From Afifella aestuarii (GTDB taxonomy: Bacteria > Pseudomonadota > Alphaproteobacteria > Rhizobiales > Afifellaceae), in the NCBI RefSeq assembly GCF_004023665.1, contig NZ_SAUF01000002.1, positions 682,001 through 746,000 on the forward strand: a stretch of 64,000 bases of DNA. The letters run 5' to 3'. The notes below the pieces were generated by a model that saw only the letters and a program-made list of their open reading frames with translations, was not told the DNA's origin and did not search any database. This document shows positions 38,137-47,952 of this stretch, in pieces. Position 1 is the first letter of the stretch, and every line of letters starts with the position of its first letter. A program made the translations under genes and the position numbers.

Positions 38137-39225
38137 TTAGAGCGGGCCGCCCGTCTCTGGAGATTTGACCGCGCTTTCCTCCCGTTCCGCAGGCTCGGTT
38201 CCGGCGTGGTCCGGCATCGGAGCTTTGCCGCCTCCCGGCGGGACGGCGGTGTAGTCGATCCAGCCGTCGTCGATGCCGTGGCAGGCGACCTTCGTCGGCC
38301 CGTGCAGCGTCAATTCCGGCCTGACCTCAACGCATTTCTCACGCGCGTAGCGGCAACGCGGATGGAAGGGGCAACCGGAAGGCGGATTGAACGGAGAGGG
38401 GAGTTCGCCTTCGAGCTTGATGTTCTGGCGCGGGCGTCGCGGATCGGCGACAGGCGTCGCCGACAGAAGCGCCACCGTGTAAGGGTGCAGCGGTTGCTCG
38501 AACACCGTTTCCACGGGCGCAATCTCTACCGGCCGGCCGAGATACATTACCATCACCTCGTCGGCGACGAAACGCACGACGGAGAGGTCGTGGCTGATGA
38601 AGATGTAGGTGAGGCCGAGCTCTTCCTGCAGATCCGCGAGGATGTTGAGAACCTGCGCCTGGATGGAGACATCGAGCGCCGAGACCGGCTCGTCGAGGAC
38701 GAGGATCTTCGGGTCGAGCATGAGGGCGCGCGCAATCGCGATCCGCTGGCGCTGCCCGCCGGAGAACATGTGCGGATATCGGCTATAATGCTCCGGCCGC
38801 AGACCGACGCGTTCCAGCATATCGAGCGCCTTTTCGCGGCGCGCCTTGCCGGGCATGTCGGTGTTGATGAGAAGCGGCTCTTCCAGAATGGAGCCGATCT
38901 TCTGCCGCGGATTGAGAGAGCCGTAGGGGTTCTGGAAGACGATCTGCACCGTCTTGCGCAGGGCGGCGAGATCGCTGTGGCCGGACTTGCCGACATCATG
39001 CCCGTCAATGACGAGTTCGCCATCCGACGGCGGCTCGATCATGGTGAGAAGCCGTGCGAGCGTCGACTTCCCGCAGCCGGATTCGCCGACCACGGCGAGC
39101 GTCGTGCCGGCCGTGACCGAGAAACTCGCCTCCGTCAACGCCCGCACCTTGCCGGGCTCCGCAAACAGACCGCGCCGAACTTCGTAGACGCGCGACAGGT
39201 TTGCCGCTTCGATGATCGTCGTCAT
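38137..39225 (-). CDS. dppF: Dipeptide ABC transporter, ATP-binding subunit DppF
   Basis: Second ATPase of the dipeptide importer, 362 residues. Walker A GESGCGKST, signature MFSGGQRQRIAIARAL, Walker B KILVLDEPVSALDV and H-loop FISHDLSVV are intact. The oligopeptide/dipeptide C-terminal extension has the Cys motif CPFHPRCRYAREKC, a likely Fe-S or metal site of this subfamily. The start forms an ATGA overlap with dppD (39222-39225). The last ~40 residues are Glu/Pro-rich. Last gene of the dpp operon. Confidence 0.93.
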   Translation of the reverse strand: MTTIIEAANLSRVYEVRRGLFAEPGKVRALTEASFSVTAGTTLAVVGESGCGKSTLARLLTMIEPPSDGELVIDGHDVGKSGHSDLAALRKTVQIVFQNPYGSLNPRQKIGSILEEPLLINTDMPGKARREKALDMLERVGLRPEHYSRYPHMFSGGQRQRIAIARALMLDPKILVLDEPVSALDVSIQAQVLNILADLQEELGLTYIFISHDLSVVRFVADEVMVMYLGRPVEIAPVETVFEQPLHPYTVALLSATPVADPRRPRQNIKLEGELPSPFNPPSGCPFHPRCRYAREKCVEVRPELTLHGPTKVACHGIDDGWIDYTAVPPGGGKAPMPDHAGTEPAEREESAVKSPETGGPL

Positions 39226-40196
39226 GCCGCCTGCTCCGCACGGTTGAGAGGATAGTGGCACAAGGCCTCGCCGAGGGCCGGCGGCTGCCGCGGCGGCACG
39301 ACGGTGCGGCAGGTGTCGTCGGCATAGGGGCAGCGGGGATTGAAGAGGCAGCCGTTCGGCCGGTCGCCCTGGCCCGGCACGACCCCGCGGATCGCCGGCA
39401 ACCGGTCGCCCGTCGCCCGGTCGGGAAGCGCGTCGAGGAGCGCTGAGGTATAGGGATGATGCGGCGCGTCGAAGAGGCCGATGACGTCCTGGCGCTCCAC
39501 TTGCTGGCCGGCATATTGCACGACGACACGCTGAGCCGTCTCCGCCACCACGCCCATATCGTGCGTGATGAGGATGAGCGCCATGCCGTGCTCTTTTTGC
39601 AGATCGACGAGGAGGTCGAGGATCTGCGCCTGGATGGTCACGTCGAGAGCCGTTGTCGGTTCGTCGGCGATGAGAAGCCGCGGCTGGCAGGCGGTCGCCA
39701 TGGCGATCATCACGCGCTGGCTCATGCCGCCGGACAGCTGGTGCGGGAAGGCCGAGAGGCGCCGCTCCGGCTCCGGGATGCCGACGGAGCGCAGGAGTTC
39801 CACCGATCGTTCACGCCTTTGGGAACGGGTGAGGTCGGTGTGAGCCGAAAGCGCTTCGTTGATCTGAAAGCCGACCGTGAAGCACGGATTGAGGCTCGAC
39901 ATCGGTTCCTGGAAGATCATGGCGATATCGCCGCCGACCACCCGACGCCGGGCGCGCCGCGACAGGTGCCGCAGATCCTGCCCGTCGAAGGCCATACGAT
40001 CCGCGGTGACGGTCGCCGTCGGCGGCAGAAGGCCCATGACGGCGAGCATGGCGACGGATTTGCCCGAGCCCGATTCCCCGACGATCGCGAGACGTTCGCC
40101 CGCATCCACGCTGAAATCGACGCTGTCGACGGCAAGGAACGGACCGGAGGCGGTCTGGAACGTGACGGAGAGGTTTTCGATGTGAAGAAGGGGCAT
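39222..40196 (-). CDS. dppD: Dipeptide ABC transporter, ATP-binding subunit DppD
   Basis: First ATPase of the importer, 324 residues. Walker [10 protein letters not shown], signature [14 protein letters not shown], Walker [14 protein letters not shown] and [10 protein letters not shown] are present. The C-terminal OppD/DppD extension includes [14 protein letters not shown]. It pairs with DppF as the heterodimeric motor of the DppBC channel. Confidence 0.93.
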   Translation of the reverse strand: MPLLHIENLSVTFQTASGPFLAVDSVDFSVDAGERLAIVGESGSGKSVAMLAVMGLLPPTATVTADRMAFDGQDLRHLSRRARRRVVGGDIAMIFQEPMSSLNPCFTVGFQINEALSAHTDLTRSQRRERSVELLRSVGIPEPERRLSAFPHQLSGGMSQRVMIAMATACQPRLLIADEPTTALDVTIQAQILDLLVDLQKEHGMALILITHDMGVVAETAQRVVVQYAGQQVERQDVIGLFDAPHHPYTSALLDALPDRATGDRLPAIRGVVPGQGDRPNGCLFNPRCPYADDTCRTVVPPRQPPALGEALCHYPLNRAEQAA

Positions 40197-40268
40197 CGCG
40201 GTTCAAGCTTGGCGTTGGGACGTGGACCGCCCGGTTTTGTCAGTGGCGCAATCTCTCACGGCGCTTCA

Positions 40269-41180
40269 TCAGCTCCGCTTCAGCTTCGGGTCGAGCGCGT
40301 CGCGCAGCCCGTCGCCGACGAGGTTGATCGCAAGCACCGTCACGAGGATCGCAAGGCCCGGGAAGGTCACCACCCACCAGGCGCGCAGGATGAACTCGCG
40401 TGCTTCGGCGAGCATGGTACCCCATTCCGGCGTCGGCGGCTGCGCGCCCATGCCGAGGAAGCCGAGTGCTGCAGCATCGAGAATGGCATTGGAGAAAGAC
40501 AGGGCCGCCTGCACGATGAGGGGAGACAGCGAATTGGGCAGGATGGTCACGACCATCAGCCGGAGCGGGCTTGCGCCCACGACACGCGCAGCCGTGACGT
40601 AATCGCGCTGCTTTTCCGCCATCACCGCCGCACGGGTAAGGCGGACGTAATGCGGCTGCTGCACGATCGCGATGGCGATCATCGCATTCGTCAGGCTGGG
40701 ACCGAGGATCGCCACCAGCGCCAGGGCGAGAAGCAGGCTCGGAAAAGCGAGGATGATGTCCATCACCCGCATGACGAGGGTATCGAACCAGCCACCGAAA
40801 TAGCCGGCGAGGAGGCCGACGACGATGCCGACCGCAAGCGCTCCAGCGACCACGACGCAGCCGACGAACAAGGAAAAGCGGCTGCCATAGATAAGACGCG
40901 AAAGAATGTCGCGCCCGACGGGGTCGGTCCCGAGGATGAAGTCCCACGAGCCGCCCTCCTGCCAGGCGGGCGGGACGAGGAGCGAATCGCGAAACTGCGC
41001 GCTCGCCGAATGGGGGGCGATCACGTCGGCGAAAATCGCGACGAGGCAGATCACGACGAAGACGACGAGGCCGATGACGGCGCCGCGGTTCTCGCTGAAA
41101 TAAGCCCAGAACTCTCGCAGCATCGCCATACGAGGCGATTCCGCTGCGATCTCCTCAGCTTCGGCTTCCATACGGCTCAT
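40269..41180 (-). CDS. dppC: Dipeptide ABC transporter, permease DppC
   Basis: Inner-membrane permease of 303 residues. The OppC-type N-terminus has a first helix (NRGAVIGLVVFVVICLVAIFA) and the segments LGTDPVGRDILSRLIYGSRFSL. The EAA-type ATPase-contact loop reads YVTAARVVGASPLRLMVVTILPN. Five to six helices are seen. It lies between dppB (four-base gap) and dppD (72-base gap). Confidence 0.93.
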   Translation of the reverse strand: MSRMEAEAEEIAAESPRMAMLREFWAYFSENRGAVIGLVVFVVICLVAIFADVIAPHSASAQFRDSLLVPPAWQEGGSWDFILGTDPVGRDILSRLIYGSRFSLFVGCVVVAGALAVGIVVGLLAGYFGGWFDTLVMRVMDIILAFPSLLLALALVAILGPSLTNAMIAIAIVQQPHYVRLTRAAVMAEKQRDYVTAARVVGASPLRLMVVTILPNSLSPLIVQAALSFSNAILDAAALGFLGMGAQPPTPEWGTMLAEAREFILRAWWVVTFPGLAILVTVLAINLVGDGLRDALDPKLKRS

Positions 41181-41184
41181 AGCG

Positions 41185-42195
41185 TCACCTCGTGTGCCGG
41201 ATGCGGGGATTGATGAGCCCGTAGAGCAGGTCCACGATCAGATTCACGAACATGATGATCACTGCGATCATCAAAAGACCGCCCTGCACGGCCGGATAGT
41301 CGCGCCTGAAAATGGAATCGACCATCCACTTGCCGACGCCCGGCCATGAGAAGATGGTTTCGGTCAAAATGGCGCCCGCCATCATCACGCCGACCTGCAG
41401 GCCGATCGTCGTCACCACCGGGATCAAGGCATTGCGCAGCGCATGCAGGCCCACGACCCGGGCCTGCGACAGGCCTTTGGCGCGCGCGGTGCGCACATAA
41501 TCCTCGCCGAGCACTTCGAGCATCGCCGAACGCGTCTGGCGCGCAATCACCGCTAGCGGGATCGTGGCAAGCACGACCGCCGGCAGGATGAGATGCGAGA
41601 CGGCCGAAACGAAGGCGCCCTTCTGCCCCGAGAGCAGGCTGTCGATCAGCATGAAGCCGGTATGGGCGGGAAAATAGTAGAGCAGCGAGATGCGCCCGGA
41701 GACCGGGGTCCAATGCAGCACGCCGGAGAAGAAGATGATGAGCAGGAGGCCCCACCAGAAGATCGGCATGGAATAGCCGACGAGGGCGGCACCCATCACC
41801 GACTGATCGACCCATGTGCCGCGCTTCATCGCAGCGATCACGCCGATCGGAATGCCGACGACGGTGGCGATGATGATGGCGCAGACGGAGAGTTCCAGAG
41901 TGGCCGGAAAAAGTGTGGAAAATTCAGCCAGGACAGGCCGATGAGTGACAAGCGATCGGCCGAGATCGCCTTGCAGCACCGACCATAGAAAGTCGAAATA
42001 CTGCACCCAGATCGGCCGGTCGAAGCCAAGTTGATGCATGAGCTCTGCATGCCGTTCGGGGCTGACGCCATGCTCGCCGGCCAAAAGCAGGACCGGATCG
42101 CCGGGCAAAAGGCGGACAAAACCGAAAGCGGCAATCGTGATGCCGATGAAAGTCGGCACCAGCAGGCCGATGCGCACGAAGAGGAAGCGCAGCAT
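41185..42195 (-). CDS. dppB: Dipeptide ABC transporter, permease DppB
   Basis: Inner-membrane permease of 336 residues. The OppB-type start MLRFLFVRIGLLVPTFIGITIAAF is followed by LLPGDPVLLLAGEHG, LDRPIWVQYFDFL-like FDRPIWVQYFDFLW and the EAA loop YVRTARAKGLSQARVVGLHALRNALIP. Six helices expected. It follows dppA after a spacer with a strong hairpin. Confidence 0.94.
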   Translation of the reverse strand: MLRFLFVRIGLLVPTFIGITIAAFGFVRLLPGDPVLLLAGEHGVSPERHAELMHQLGFDRPIWVQYFDFLWSVLQGDLGRSLVTHRPVLAEFSTLFPATLELSVCAIIIATVVGIPIGVIAAMKRGTWVDQSVMGAALVGYSMPIFWWGLLLIIFFSGVLHWTPVSGRISLLYYFPAHTGFMLIDSLLSGQKGAFVSAVSHLILPAVVLATIPLAVIARQTRSAMLEVLGEDYVRTARAKGLSQARVVGLHALRNALIPVVTTIGLQVGVMMAGAILTETIFSWPGVGKWMVDSIFRRDYPAVQGGLLMIAVIIMFVNLIVDLLYGLINPRIRHTR

Positions 42196-42223
42196 ATCTC
42201 AGAGAGTTGGCTCGATGATTTGA

Positions 42224-42248
42224 AGCCCCGCCGATAGACGGCGGGGCT
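42224..42248 (-). other. Intercistronic hairpin between dppA and dppB
   Basis: A perfect 10-bp stem (AGCCCCGCCG with CGGCGGGGCT) around a five-base loop lies 24 bases after the dppA stop. Such hairpins commonly protect the upstream message, so that the binding protein is made in excess over the membrane parts. No T-run follows on the minus strand. Confidence 0.6.
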
Positions 42249-42271
42249 CCTTGATAAAGCGGTTGGACTGA

Positions 42272-43876
42272 TTACTCCGCGATGTCAACGCCGTCAAAGC
42301 GATGCGAGCCGAGCGGGTCCATCTTGTAGTTCTGAACGGAGTTGCGCATCGGCATGTAAACGACCGAATGCGCGAGCGTCGCCCAGGGCGCGTCTTCCTT
42401 GAAGACTTCCTGCGCCTTTTTGTAGAGCTCGGCGCGTTCCTCCTGGCTTGAAAGCGTCTTCGCCTTCTGGATCAGGCTCTCGAAATCGTCGTCGCAATAT
42501 TCCGCGACGTTGTTCGAGGTGCCGACGCCGTCGCAGCCGAGAAGCACCGCGAGGAAGTTGTCGGGGTCACCATTGTCGCCGGTCCAGCCGAGGATGATGG
42601 CACCTTCGTGGTCCTTCTCCGCGGCGCGCTTCAGATACTCGCCCCATTCAAAGGAGACGATCTCTGCATCGACGCCGACTTCGGCATAGTCCGACTGGAT
42701 GAGCTCCGCGGCACGACGGGCATTCGGCATATAAGGCCGCTGCACAGGCATCGCCCAGATCTTCATCTTGAGGTCGGTCACGCCGGCGTCTTCGAGCATC
42801 TTCTTGGCGGCTTCGGGATCGTACGGGTCGTCCTCGATGGCGTCGTTGTAGCCCCACATCGTCGGCGGGATCGGGTTCTTGGCCACCGAGCCGGAGCCCT
42901 GGAAGACGGCGTCGATGATCGCCTTTTTGTTGATCGCCATATTGAGCGCTTTGCGCACTTCCGGCTTGTCGAACGGCTCCTGCAGCGTGTTGTACGCGAG
43001 ATAGGCGACGTTGAGGCCGTTCTGCTCCATGACGTTGATGTCGTCGTTCGACTTCATCGCCTCGATGTCGGCCGGTGCCGGATACGGCATGATCTGGCAC
43101 TCGTTGGCGAGAAGCTTCTGGTAGCGAACCGCTGCGTCCGGGGTGATGGCGAAGACGAGGTCGTCGATCGCTTCTTTCCCGCCCCAGTAATCGGGATTGG
43201 CCTTGTAGCGGATCACCGCGTCCTTCTGATAGGCGACGAACTGGAACGGCCCGGTGCCCAGCGGCTGCTGGTTGAGCATCGGCATGTTGTCGTCAGCCTG
43301 CAGCTGGTCGGCGTATTCCTTCGACATGATCGAAGCGAAATCCATCGCCATATTGGCGATGAAGGGCGCCTCCGGCCGAGTGAGCACGAACTTGACCGTG
43401 TGGTCGTCGACCTTTTCGATGCTCTTCAGGAGGTCCGGCATCGACATGGCGTCGAAATACTGCCACTGGCCGCCCGCGTAATTGTACCACGGGCTTTCCT
43501 TGTCGAGCATGCGGGTGAAGCTGAACACCACGTCGTCGGCATTGAATTCGCGCGTCGGCGTAAAGAAGTCCGTGGTCTGGAACTTGACGCCTTCGCGCAG
43601 ATGGAAGGTGTATTCCATGCCGTCGTCGGACACGTCCCAGCTTTCGGCGAGAGCCGGGACGACTTCCGTCGTGCCGCTCTTGAACTCGACCAGGCGGTTG
43701 TAGACCGTCTTGGAGGAGGCGTCGAAATCGGTGCCTGCGGTGTAGAGGCCTGGATCGAATCCGGCGGGCGAGCCTTCAGAGCAGTAGACAAGCGTCTTGG
43801 CCGAAGCCGCGCCAGCTACCATGGCGGCCATGCTGACGCCCAATGCGAGCGCCCGGATGGTGGTTTTGAGGATCAT
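42272..43876 (-). CDS. dppA: Dipeptide ABC transporter, periplasmic binding protein DppA
   Basis: Family 5 extracellular solute-binding protein of 534 residues with a signal peptide (residues 1-26, ending ASA). It is strikingly similar to enteric Dpp[50 protein letters not shown]-like [64 protein letters not shown] and [14 protein letters not shown]. It binds di- and possibly tripeptides, and in some bacteria also heme or aminolevulinic acid. First gene of the dpp operon. Confidence 0.95.
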   Translation of the reverse strand: MILKTTIRALALGVSMAAMVAGAASAKTLVYCSEGSPAGFDPGLYTAGTDFDASSKTVYNRLVEFKSGTTEVVPALAESWDVSDDGMEYTFHLREGVKFQTTDFFTPTREFNADDVVFSFTRMLDKESPWYNYAGGQWQYFDAMSMPDLLKSIEKVDDHTVKFVLTRPEAPFIANMAMDFASIMSKEYADQLQADDNMPMLNQQPLGTGPFQFVAYQKDAVIRYKANPDYWGGKEAIDDLVFAITPDAAVRYQKLLANECQIMPYPAPADIEAMKSNDDINVMEQNGLNVAYLAYNTLQEPFDKPEVRKALNMAINKKAIIDAVFQGSGSVAKNPIPPTMWGYNDAIEDDPYDPEAAKKMLEDAGVTDLKMKIWAMPVQRPYMPNARRAAELIQSDYAEVGVDAEIVSFEWGEYLKRAAEKDHEGAIILGWTGDNGDPDNFLAVLLGCDGVGTSNNVAEYCDDDFESLIQKAKTLSSQEERAELYKKAQEVFKEDAPWATLAHSVVYMPMRNSVQNYKMDPLGSHRFDGVDIAE

Positions 43877-44049
43877 ATACGCTCCTTACGAGGGAACTTG
43901 AGCAGCGCGGGCCCCACGCCCTCGCCTGCTTGCGACAGGTAACGACGGAATCTAAGCGGAAATCAACAGCAACCTCACGCGGGGTTGGACGTTGAAAGGC
44001 CGCGTATCCAGCCGCTGACCCGCGATCTTTTGGCCCTTATGAAAGACCC

Positions 44050-44829
44050 ATGGCATTTCCCGAACAGCTGTTAAGCATGACCCGGCGCACCATTCACCAT
44101 GTGCGCCATCACTGGGCCCGGCAGGAATTTCTGCTTCTCCTCCTGATCGGTCTCGGGGCCGGTTCGGTCTGGGGCTTCATCGCACTCGCCGATGAAGTGG
44201 TGGAAGGCGAGACCCACGCCTTCGACATGTTCATCATGCTGGCGATGCGCAATCCCGCCGACCACGCCGACCCTCTGGGGCCGTTATGGTTCGAGGAGAC
44301 GATGCGCGACGTCACGAGCTTCGGCTCGACGTTCGGTCTCGTCTTCGTCTCGTTGACGGTGATCTTCTGGCTCGTTCTGACGAAGCGCCCGCATGCCGGC
44401 CTTCTCGTTTTCGCCTCGCTTGCCGGCGGTGCGATCGTCGTCAACGCGCTGAAATACGGCTTTTCCCGACCGCGCCCCGATCTGGTCGCCCATTCGGCCG
44501 AGGTTTTCACGACGAGTTTTCCGAGCGCTCATGCCGCCATGTCGGCGACGGTCTATTTGACACTCGGTGCGCTCGTCATGCGGTTCAGCAAGGGCAGGGC
44601 TCTCAAGCTCTACGCGCTTTTCGTCGCCGTTCTCCTGACGATCCTCGTGGGCCTGTCTCGTGTTTATCTCGGCGTGCACTGGCCGACGGATGTCCTCGCC
44701 GGCTGGGCGATCGGGGCAGCGTGGGCGACCTTTGTTTGGGTGGTGGCGCTTTGGCTGCAGCGGCGGGGCCGCATCGAGCCGAGCGGCGTCCAGAGCGAGG
44801 AGGCCGTCGCGCCGGCCGCCAAGGAGTGA
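44050..44829 (+). CDS. PAP2-family membrane phosphatase
   Basis: Integral membrane phosphatase of 259 residues. The three-part PAP2 motif is present: KYGFSRPRPD, FPSAHAAMSA (normally PSGH, here PSAH) and LSRVYLGVHWPTDVLAGW with the catalytic His. Five to six helices. It would dephosphorylate lipid phosphates such as undecaprenyl pyrophosphate or phosphatidate. Two bases separate its stop from the TlpA-like gene, so the two are probably co-translated. Confidence 0.88.
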   Translation: MAFPEQLLSMTRRTIHHVRHHWARQEFLLLLLIGLGAGSVWGFIALADEVVEGETHAFDMFIMLAMRNPADHADPLGPLWFEETMRDVTSFGSTFGLVFVSLTVIFWLVLTKRPHAGLLVFASLAGGAIVVNALKYGFSRPRPDLVAHSAEVFTTSFPSAHAAMSATVYLTLGALVMRFSKGRALKLYALFVAVLLTILVGLSRVYLGVHWPTDVLAGWAIGAAWATFVWVVALWLQRRGRIEPSGVQSEEAVAPAAKE

Positions 44830-44831
44830 AC

Positions 44832-45353
44832 GTGCCGGCGTGCTCTCGGCGGACGTTTCTGGCCTTGAGTGCCGCGCTTCTGGCCGGTCCGATCCGTGCG
44901 GCCGAAGGAGGTCCCGACCTCACGGGCCTTGCCGTCACGGACGGCGATGGGAACGTCCTCTCGTTCGGGGATATGTTGGGGAAGGGGCCGGCGGTCGTAC
45001 ATTTCTGGGCGACCTGGTGTGGTCCCTGTCGCGATGAACTGCCGGAAGTCGCGCGATTTGCGGCCTTCCTGGCCGAGCGGAACCGGAGAGACCGGTTCTT
45101 CGTCGTCTCCGTCGATGATCTTCCCTTCGAGCGGGTCCGAGATTTCTATGTCGATGAACTCGGTCTTCCGAGTCTTCAGAGCTGGCAGCTCGTTCGCGGC
45201 AATGCAGGCATGGCCTTTCGTCTGCGAGGCTATCCGGCGACGGTCGTTCTCGGCGATGATCGCTCGCTCAAGCGGACGCTCCGCGGTCCTGCCGACTGGG
45301 ACGATCCGGCATTTCGCGAAGAGCTCCTGCGCGATCTGGCTGCGGCTCGGTAA
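44832..45353 (+). CDS. TlpA-like thiol:disulfide reductase
   Basis: Thioredoxin-fold protein of 173 residues starting at a GTG. The N-terminus CSRRTFLALSAALLAGPIRAA is a twin-arginine-like signal, so it is exported. The active site is HFWATWCGPCRDELPEV (WCGPC). A later FRLRGYPATVVLGDD gives the cis-Pro. It probably reduces disulfides in the periplasm, for instance during cytochrome c or copper-protein maturation. It converges on a PCuAC-like gene 24 bases away, which may be more than coincidence. Confidence 0.85.
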   Translation: MPACSRRTFLALSAALLAGPIRAAEGGPDLTGLAVTDGDGNVLSFGDMLGKGPAVVHFWATWCGPCRDELPEVARFAAFLAERNRRDRFFVVSVDDLPFERVRDFYVDELGLPSLQSWQLVRGNAGMAFRLRGYPATVVLGDDRSLKRTLRGPADWDDPAFREELLRDLAAAR

Positions 45354-45376
45354 TCCGCGATGCGCTGTTGCTGCGC

Positions 45377-45919
45377 TCAGTGCGTATGCCCGACATGGCT
45401 GTGGTGCATGGCGTCTTCCGCCTCGACCTGCACGAACATGTCGACATGGCCAGTGTCGAAACGAAATTCCATCTGAAATTCGTCGCCCTGGTGCAGTTGT
45501 CGCGTGAGGCCGTCGAGACGAAGCGCCAGACCGTTGGGTGAAAGTTTGACCTCGCCGCCCGCCGTCACGGGCATCTTGGGAAGCGCGACATAGTCCGGCT
45601 CGCCGTCTTTGAGCTGGAAGCCGACCAGCTCGACCGTTTTGGCGATATCGGCCTCTCCGCCCTCGAGAACGACGTTCTTCTCGGATTTGTTCTGGATGTC
45701 GACGAAGACGAGCGCCGTCTTGGCATCCGTCGCACGCGTCCAGGCATGGAGGAGACGCACGCCATGGAGCTCGGCCTCATGGTGGCTGTGGTCGTCATGG
45801 CTTTCTGTGTGCCCGCTTTCCTCCGCATGCCCGTGCTTCTCTTGTGCGGTGGTCGCGGAAGCTGCGAGGCCGATGGCTGCAAAGGCTGCCGCAAGGGACA
45901 CGAGACTTAACTTGTGCAT
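45377..45919 (-). CDS. PCuAC-like periplasmic protein with His-rich ends
   Basis: Exported protein of 180 residues: signal peptide (1-25), a His-rich stretch with eight His between residues 29 and 52, a PCuAC/DUF461-type beta domain (about 55-165), and a His-rich end (five His in residues 172-180). The fold is suggested by HAWTRATDAKTALVFVDIQN, VTAGGEVKLSPNGLALRLDG and HQGDEFQMEFRF. The copper ligands of classical PCuAC (His/Met in the VELHEM...MRM stretch) are not there; the region reads VELVGFQLKDGEPDYVAL. Metal binding would then depend on the His-rich tails. Last gene of a cluster with a MacB-type ABC transporter. Confidence 0.65.
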   Translation of the reverse strand: MHKLSLVSLAAAFAAIGLAASATTAQEKHGHAEESGHTESHDDHSHHEAELHGVRLLHAWTRATDAKTALVFVDIQNKSEKNVVLEGGEADIAKTVELVGFQLKDGEPDYVALPKMPVTAGGEVKLSPNGLALRLDGLTRQLHQGDEFQMEFRFDTGHVDMFVQVEAEDAMHHSHVGHTH

Positions 45920-45945
45920 TTTCCGCACTCCCTCATGAGATGTCT

Positions 45946-47271
45946 TCACCCTCGTAGGTCGCGCACCACCGGCCGTGCGAGGGTGATGAAGGCCGGGAGG
46001 AGAGCGAGCAGAACCGTCAGGCTGACGAAACCGGCGACGAGATGGAATTCCGGCCAGCCGAGGCTGGCGCGGATCAGGATATCGGTTTGGGCGGTCAGGA
46101 TTCGCGAGATGATGGCGGTGGCAGCGATGCCGATGGCGACGCCGAGGACGGCGCCAGCGCCGATCAGGAATGCCGCATAGGACCAAACCACGGCGAAGAC
46201 GAAGCGCCGCGGCGCGCCAAGGGCCCGCAACAAGGCGAGACGGCGCGCGAACAGCCGCATCAAGATGATGAGACCGGAGAGAACGCCGGCCGTGACGAGG
46301 ACCTGCGTCACGATCGCCATCACCGACAGGATCTGCCGGACATCGCCCAAGAGCGCATGCAGGCTGGCGAGGACCGCGCCCGGAAAGAATGCCATCGTCT
46401 CCGCCGTCGTGAATTCGGAGCGCAGCGCATAATTCGCCCAGAGCTGATCGGCGCGCACCAGAATGGCAGGCGTGCCCGGAAAATAATCCGCATCGAAAGG
46501 CGGCCCGATCTGTTCGGCGCGTGACGGGCGATGTCCGACGGGGAGATTGTGGACCTCCCAGACCGCTTCTACCGGGACCAGAATGGCTTTGTCCCATGGG
46601 CTCCCGGATGGGGGCATCCGCCCGACGACGGTATAGGAATGGCCCTCATGCGCATGCTCTTCGGCCGACGGGCCGACGCCATGTGCAGGCGTGAAATGAT
46701 CACCGAGGCGAAGCGCGACCCGTGCGCCGACGACCGCCTCCTCGTGGGCCGCAAAGAGCCTGCCTTCGGCGAGCGCGCCGGAGGAAAGATGCGATATGAA
46801 ATCCGGCGTCGTCCCGACGACCGGCGCACCCTCAAAACTGTCGCCGAAGGCGATCGGCGCGGCGAGGCTGACATTCTCGTGCTCTGCGATGCGATTGTAG
46901 ACCTCGCCTGAAAGAAGCGGCACGTCGGAGGGCTGGAGATAGACGGCGGCAAGCATCATCGTCACTTCGCTGCCGGGGGCCGTGACGACGAGGTCGAATT
47001 TGTCGGCCGCGCGTGCCGTTCCCTGCCGCAGGCCGCGTTCCTGGGCGATGAGGCCGACGCCGATCCCCACCGAAACCCCGATCAGAACGACGAAGAGAAG
47101 GCTCGTCCATCGAAAGCGCCAGAGCATTGCGCGCACCAAAGCGAATGGTCGGTAGCCCGTGACGACGAGAAACCCCGTGAGGATCGCGGGCGACAGCAAG
47201 AGGAGGAAGAGCAGCCCGTCCTGGATGCCGGGCGCGAGCCCGTTCCACCAATCGCTCGCGGTCTCAAGCAT
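45946..47271 (-). CDS. ABC transporter permease, FtsX/MacB-like
   Basis: Membrane protein of 441 residues. A first helix pair (about 20-85, LLFLLLLSPAILTGFLVV and TSLLFVVLIGVSVGIGVGLI) and three C-terminal helices (about 310-435) enclose a large periplasmic domain. The last third has the FtsX/MacB pattern LRALGAPRRFVFAVVWSYAAFLIGAGAVLG. The periplasmic domain holds a His-rich patch (AEEHAHEGHSY). The ATG at 47271 overlaps the ATPase gene by eight bases. It works with that ATPase; transport or envelope-remodelling role is open. Confidence 0.82.
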   Translation of the reverse strand: MLETASDWWNGLAPGIQDGLLFLLLLSPAILTGFLVVTGYRPFALVRAMLWRFRWTSLLFVVLIGVSVGIGVGLIAQERGLRQGTARAADKFDLVVTAPGSEVTMMLAAVYLQPSDVPLLSGEVYNRIAEHENVSLAAPIAFGDSFEGAPVVGTTPDFISHLSSGALAEGRLFAAHEEAVVGARVALRLGDHFTPAHGVGPSAEEHAHEGHSYTVVGRMPPSGSPWDKAILVPVEAVWEVHNLPVGHRPSRAEQIGPPFDADYFPGTPAILVRADQLWANYALRSEFTTAETMAFFPGAVLASLHALLGDVRQILSVMAIVTQVLVTAGVLSGLIILMRLFARRLALLRALGAPRRFVFAVVWSYAAFLIGAGAVLGVAIGIAATAIISRILTAQTDILIRASLGWPEFHLVAGFVSLTVLLALLPAFITLARPVVRDLRG

Positions 47272-47947
47272 CGCGCCGGACCTCGCCGATGAGGCGCCCG
47301 TCGGCAACGTCGATCACGCGGTCGACGGCCTCGTGCACTTTGAGATCATGGCTTGCGACGATGAGGGTGCGTCCGCTCTCTCGCGTCAGTTGAATGAGGT
47401 CGTCGACGAGCGCGTCGGCCGCTGCCCGATCGAGGCTCGCTGTCGGTTCGTCGGCGAGGATGATGGAAGGTTCGGTGGCGAGCGCACGTGCCACGGCGAC
47501 ACGCTGACGTTCGCCGCCGGAGAAGGTCGCAACCGTGCGCGCATCGTCTCCCTTGAGGCCGAGCCTTTCGAGCGCTCTCCGCGCGCCTTCACCGATCTTA
47601 TGGCGCCGCTTGCGGACGTAGGCGCCCGCAAGGCTCGCATTCGCCTCCGCGCTCAACTCCTCGAAGAGAAGGAAATCCTGAAAAATCATGCCGATATGGG
47701 CACGGCGGAAGGCGGCGCGTCCGTCCTCCTTCATGGACGAGATCTCCGTCTCGCCCCAGCGCACGGAGCCTTGCGCGATCGGCACCAATCCGGCGAGCGC
47801 GAAGAGAAGCGTAGACTTGCCCGCCCCGGACGGGCCGCGGATGGCGATCGCCGTACCTGCTGCAACCTCGAAGGCATCTGCCTCGAGAATTGCTCGACCG
47901 GCATCACCTTCGACCCTGAGGCCGGAAACGGAGAGGGGAAGTGTCAT
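47264..47947 (-). CDS. ABC transporter ATP-binding protein, LolD/MacB type
   Basis: ATPase of 227 residues. Walker A GPSGAGKST, Q-loop GMIFQDFLLF, signature FSGGERQRVAVARAL, Walker B SIILADEPTASLD and VASHDLKVHEAVDRVIDVADG are all present. Close to the LolD/MacB subfamily that powers FtsX-like permeases. The ATG at 47947 is preferred; a TTG at 47956 would overlap the upstream gene's stop. Translationally coupled to the permease that follows. Confidence 0.87.
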   Translation of the reverse strand: MTLPLSVSGLRVEGDAGRAILEADAFEVAAGTAIAIRGPSGAGKSTLLFALAGLVPIAQGSVRWGETEISSMKEDGRAAFRRAHIGMIFQDFLLFEELSAEANASLAGAYVRKRRHKIGEGARRALERLGLKGDDARTVATFSGGERQRVAVARALATEPSIILADEPTASLDRAAADALVDDLIQLTRESGRTLIVASHDLKVHEAVDRVIDVADGRLIGEVRRDA

Positions 47948-47952
47948 CGTCG

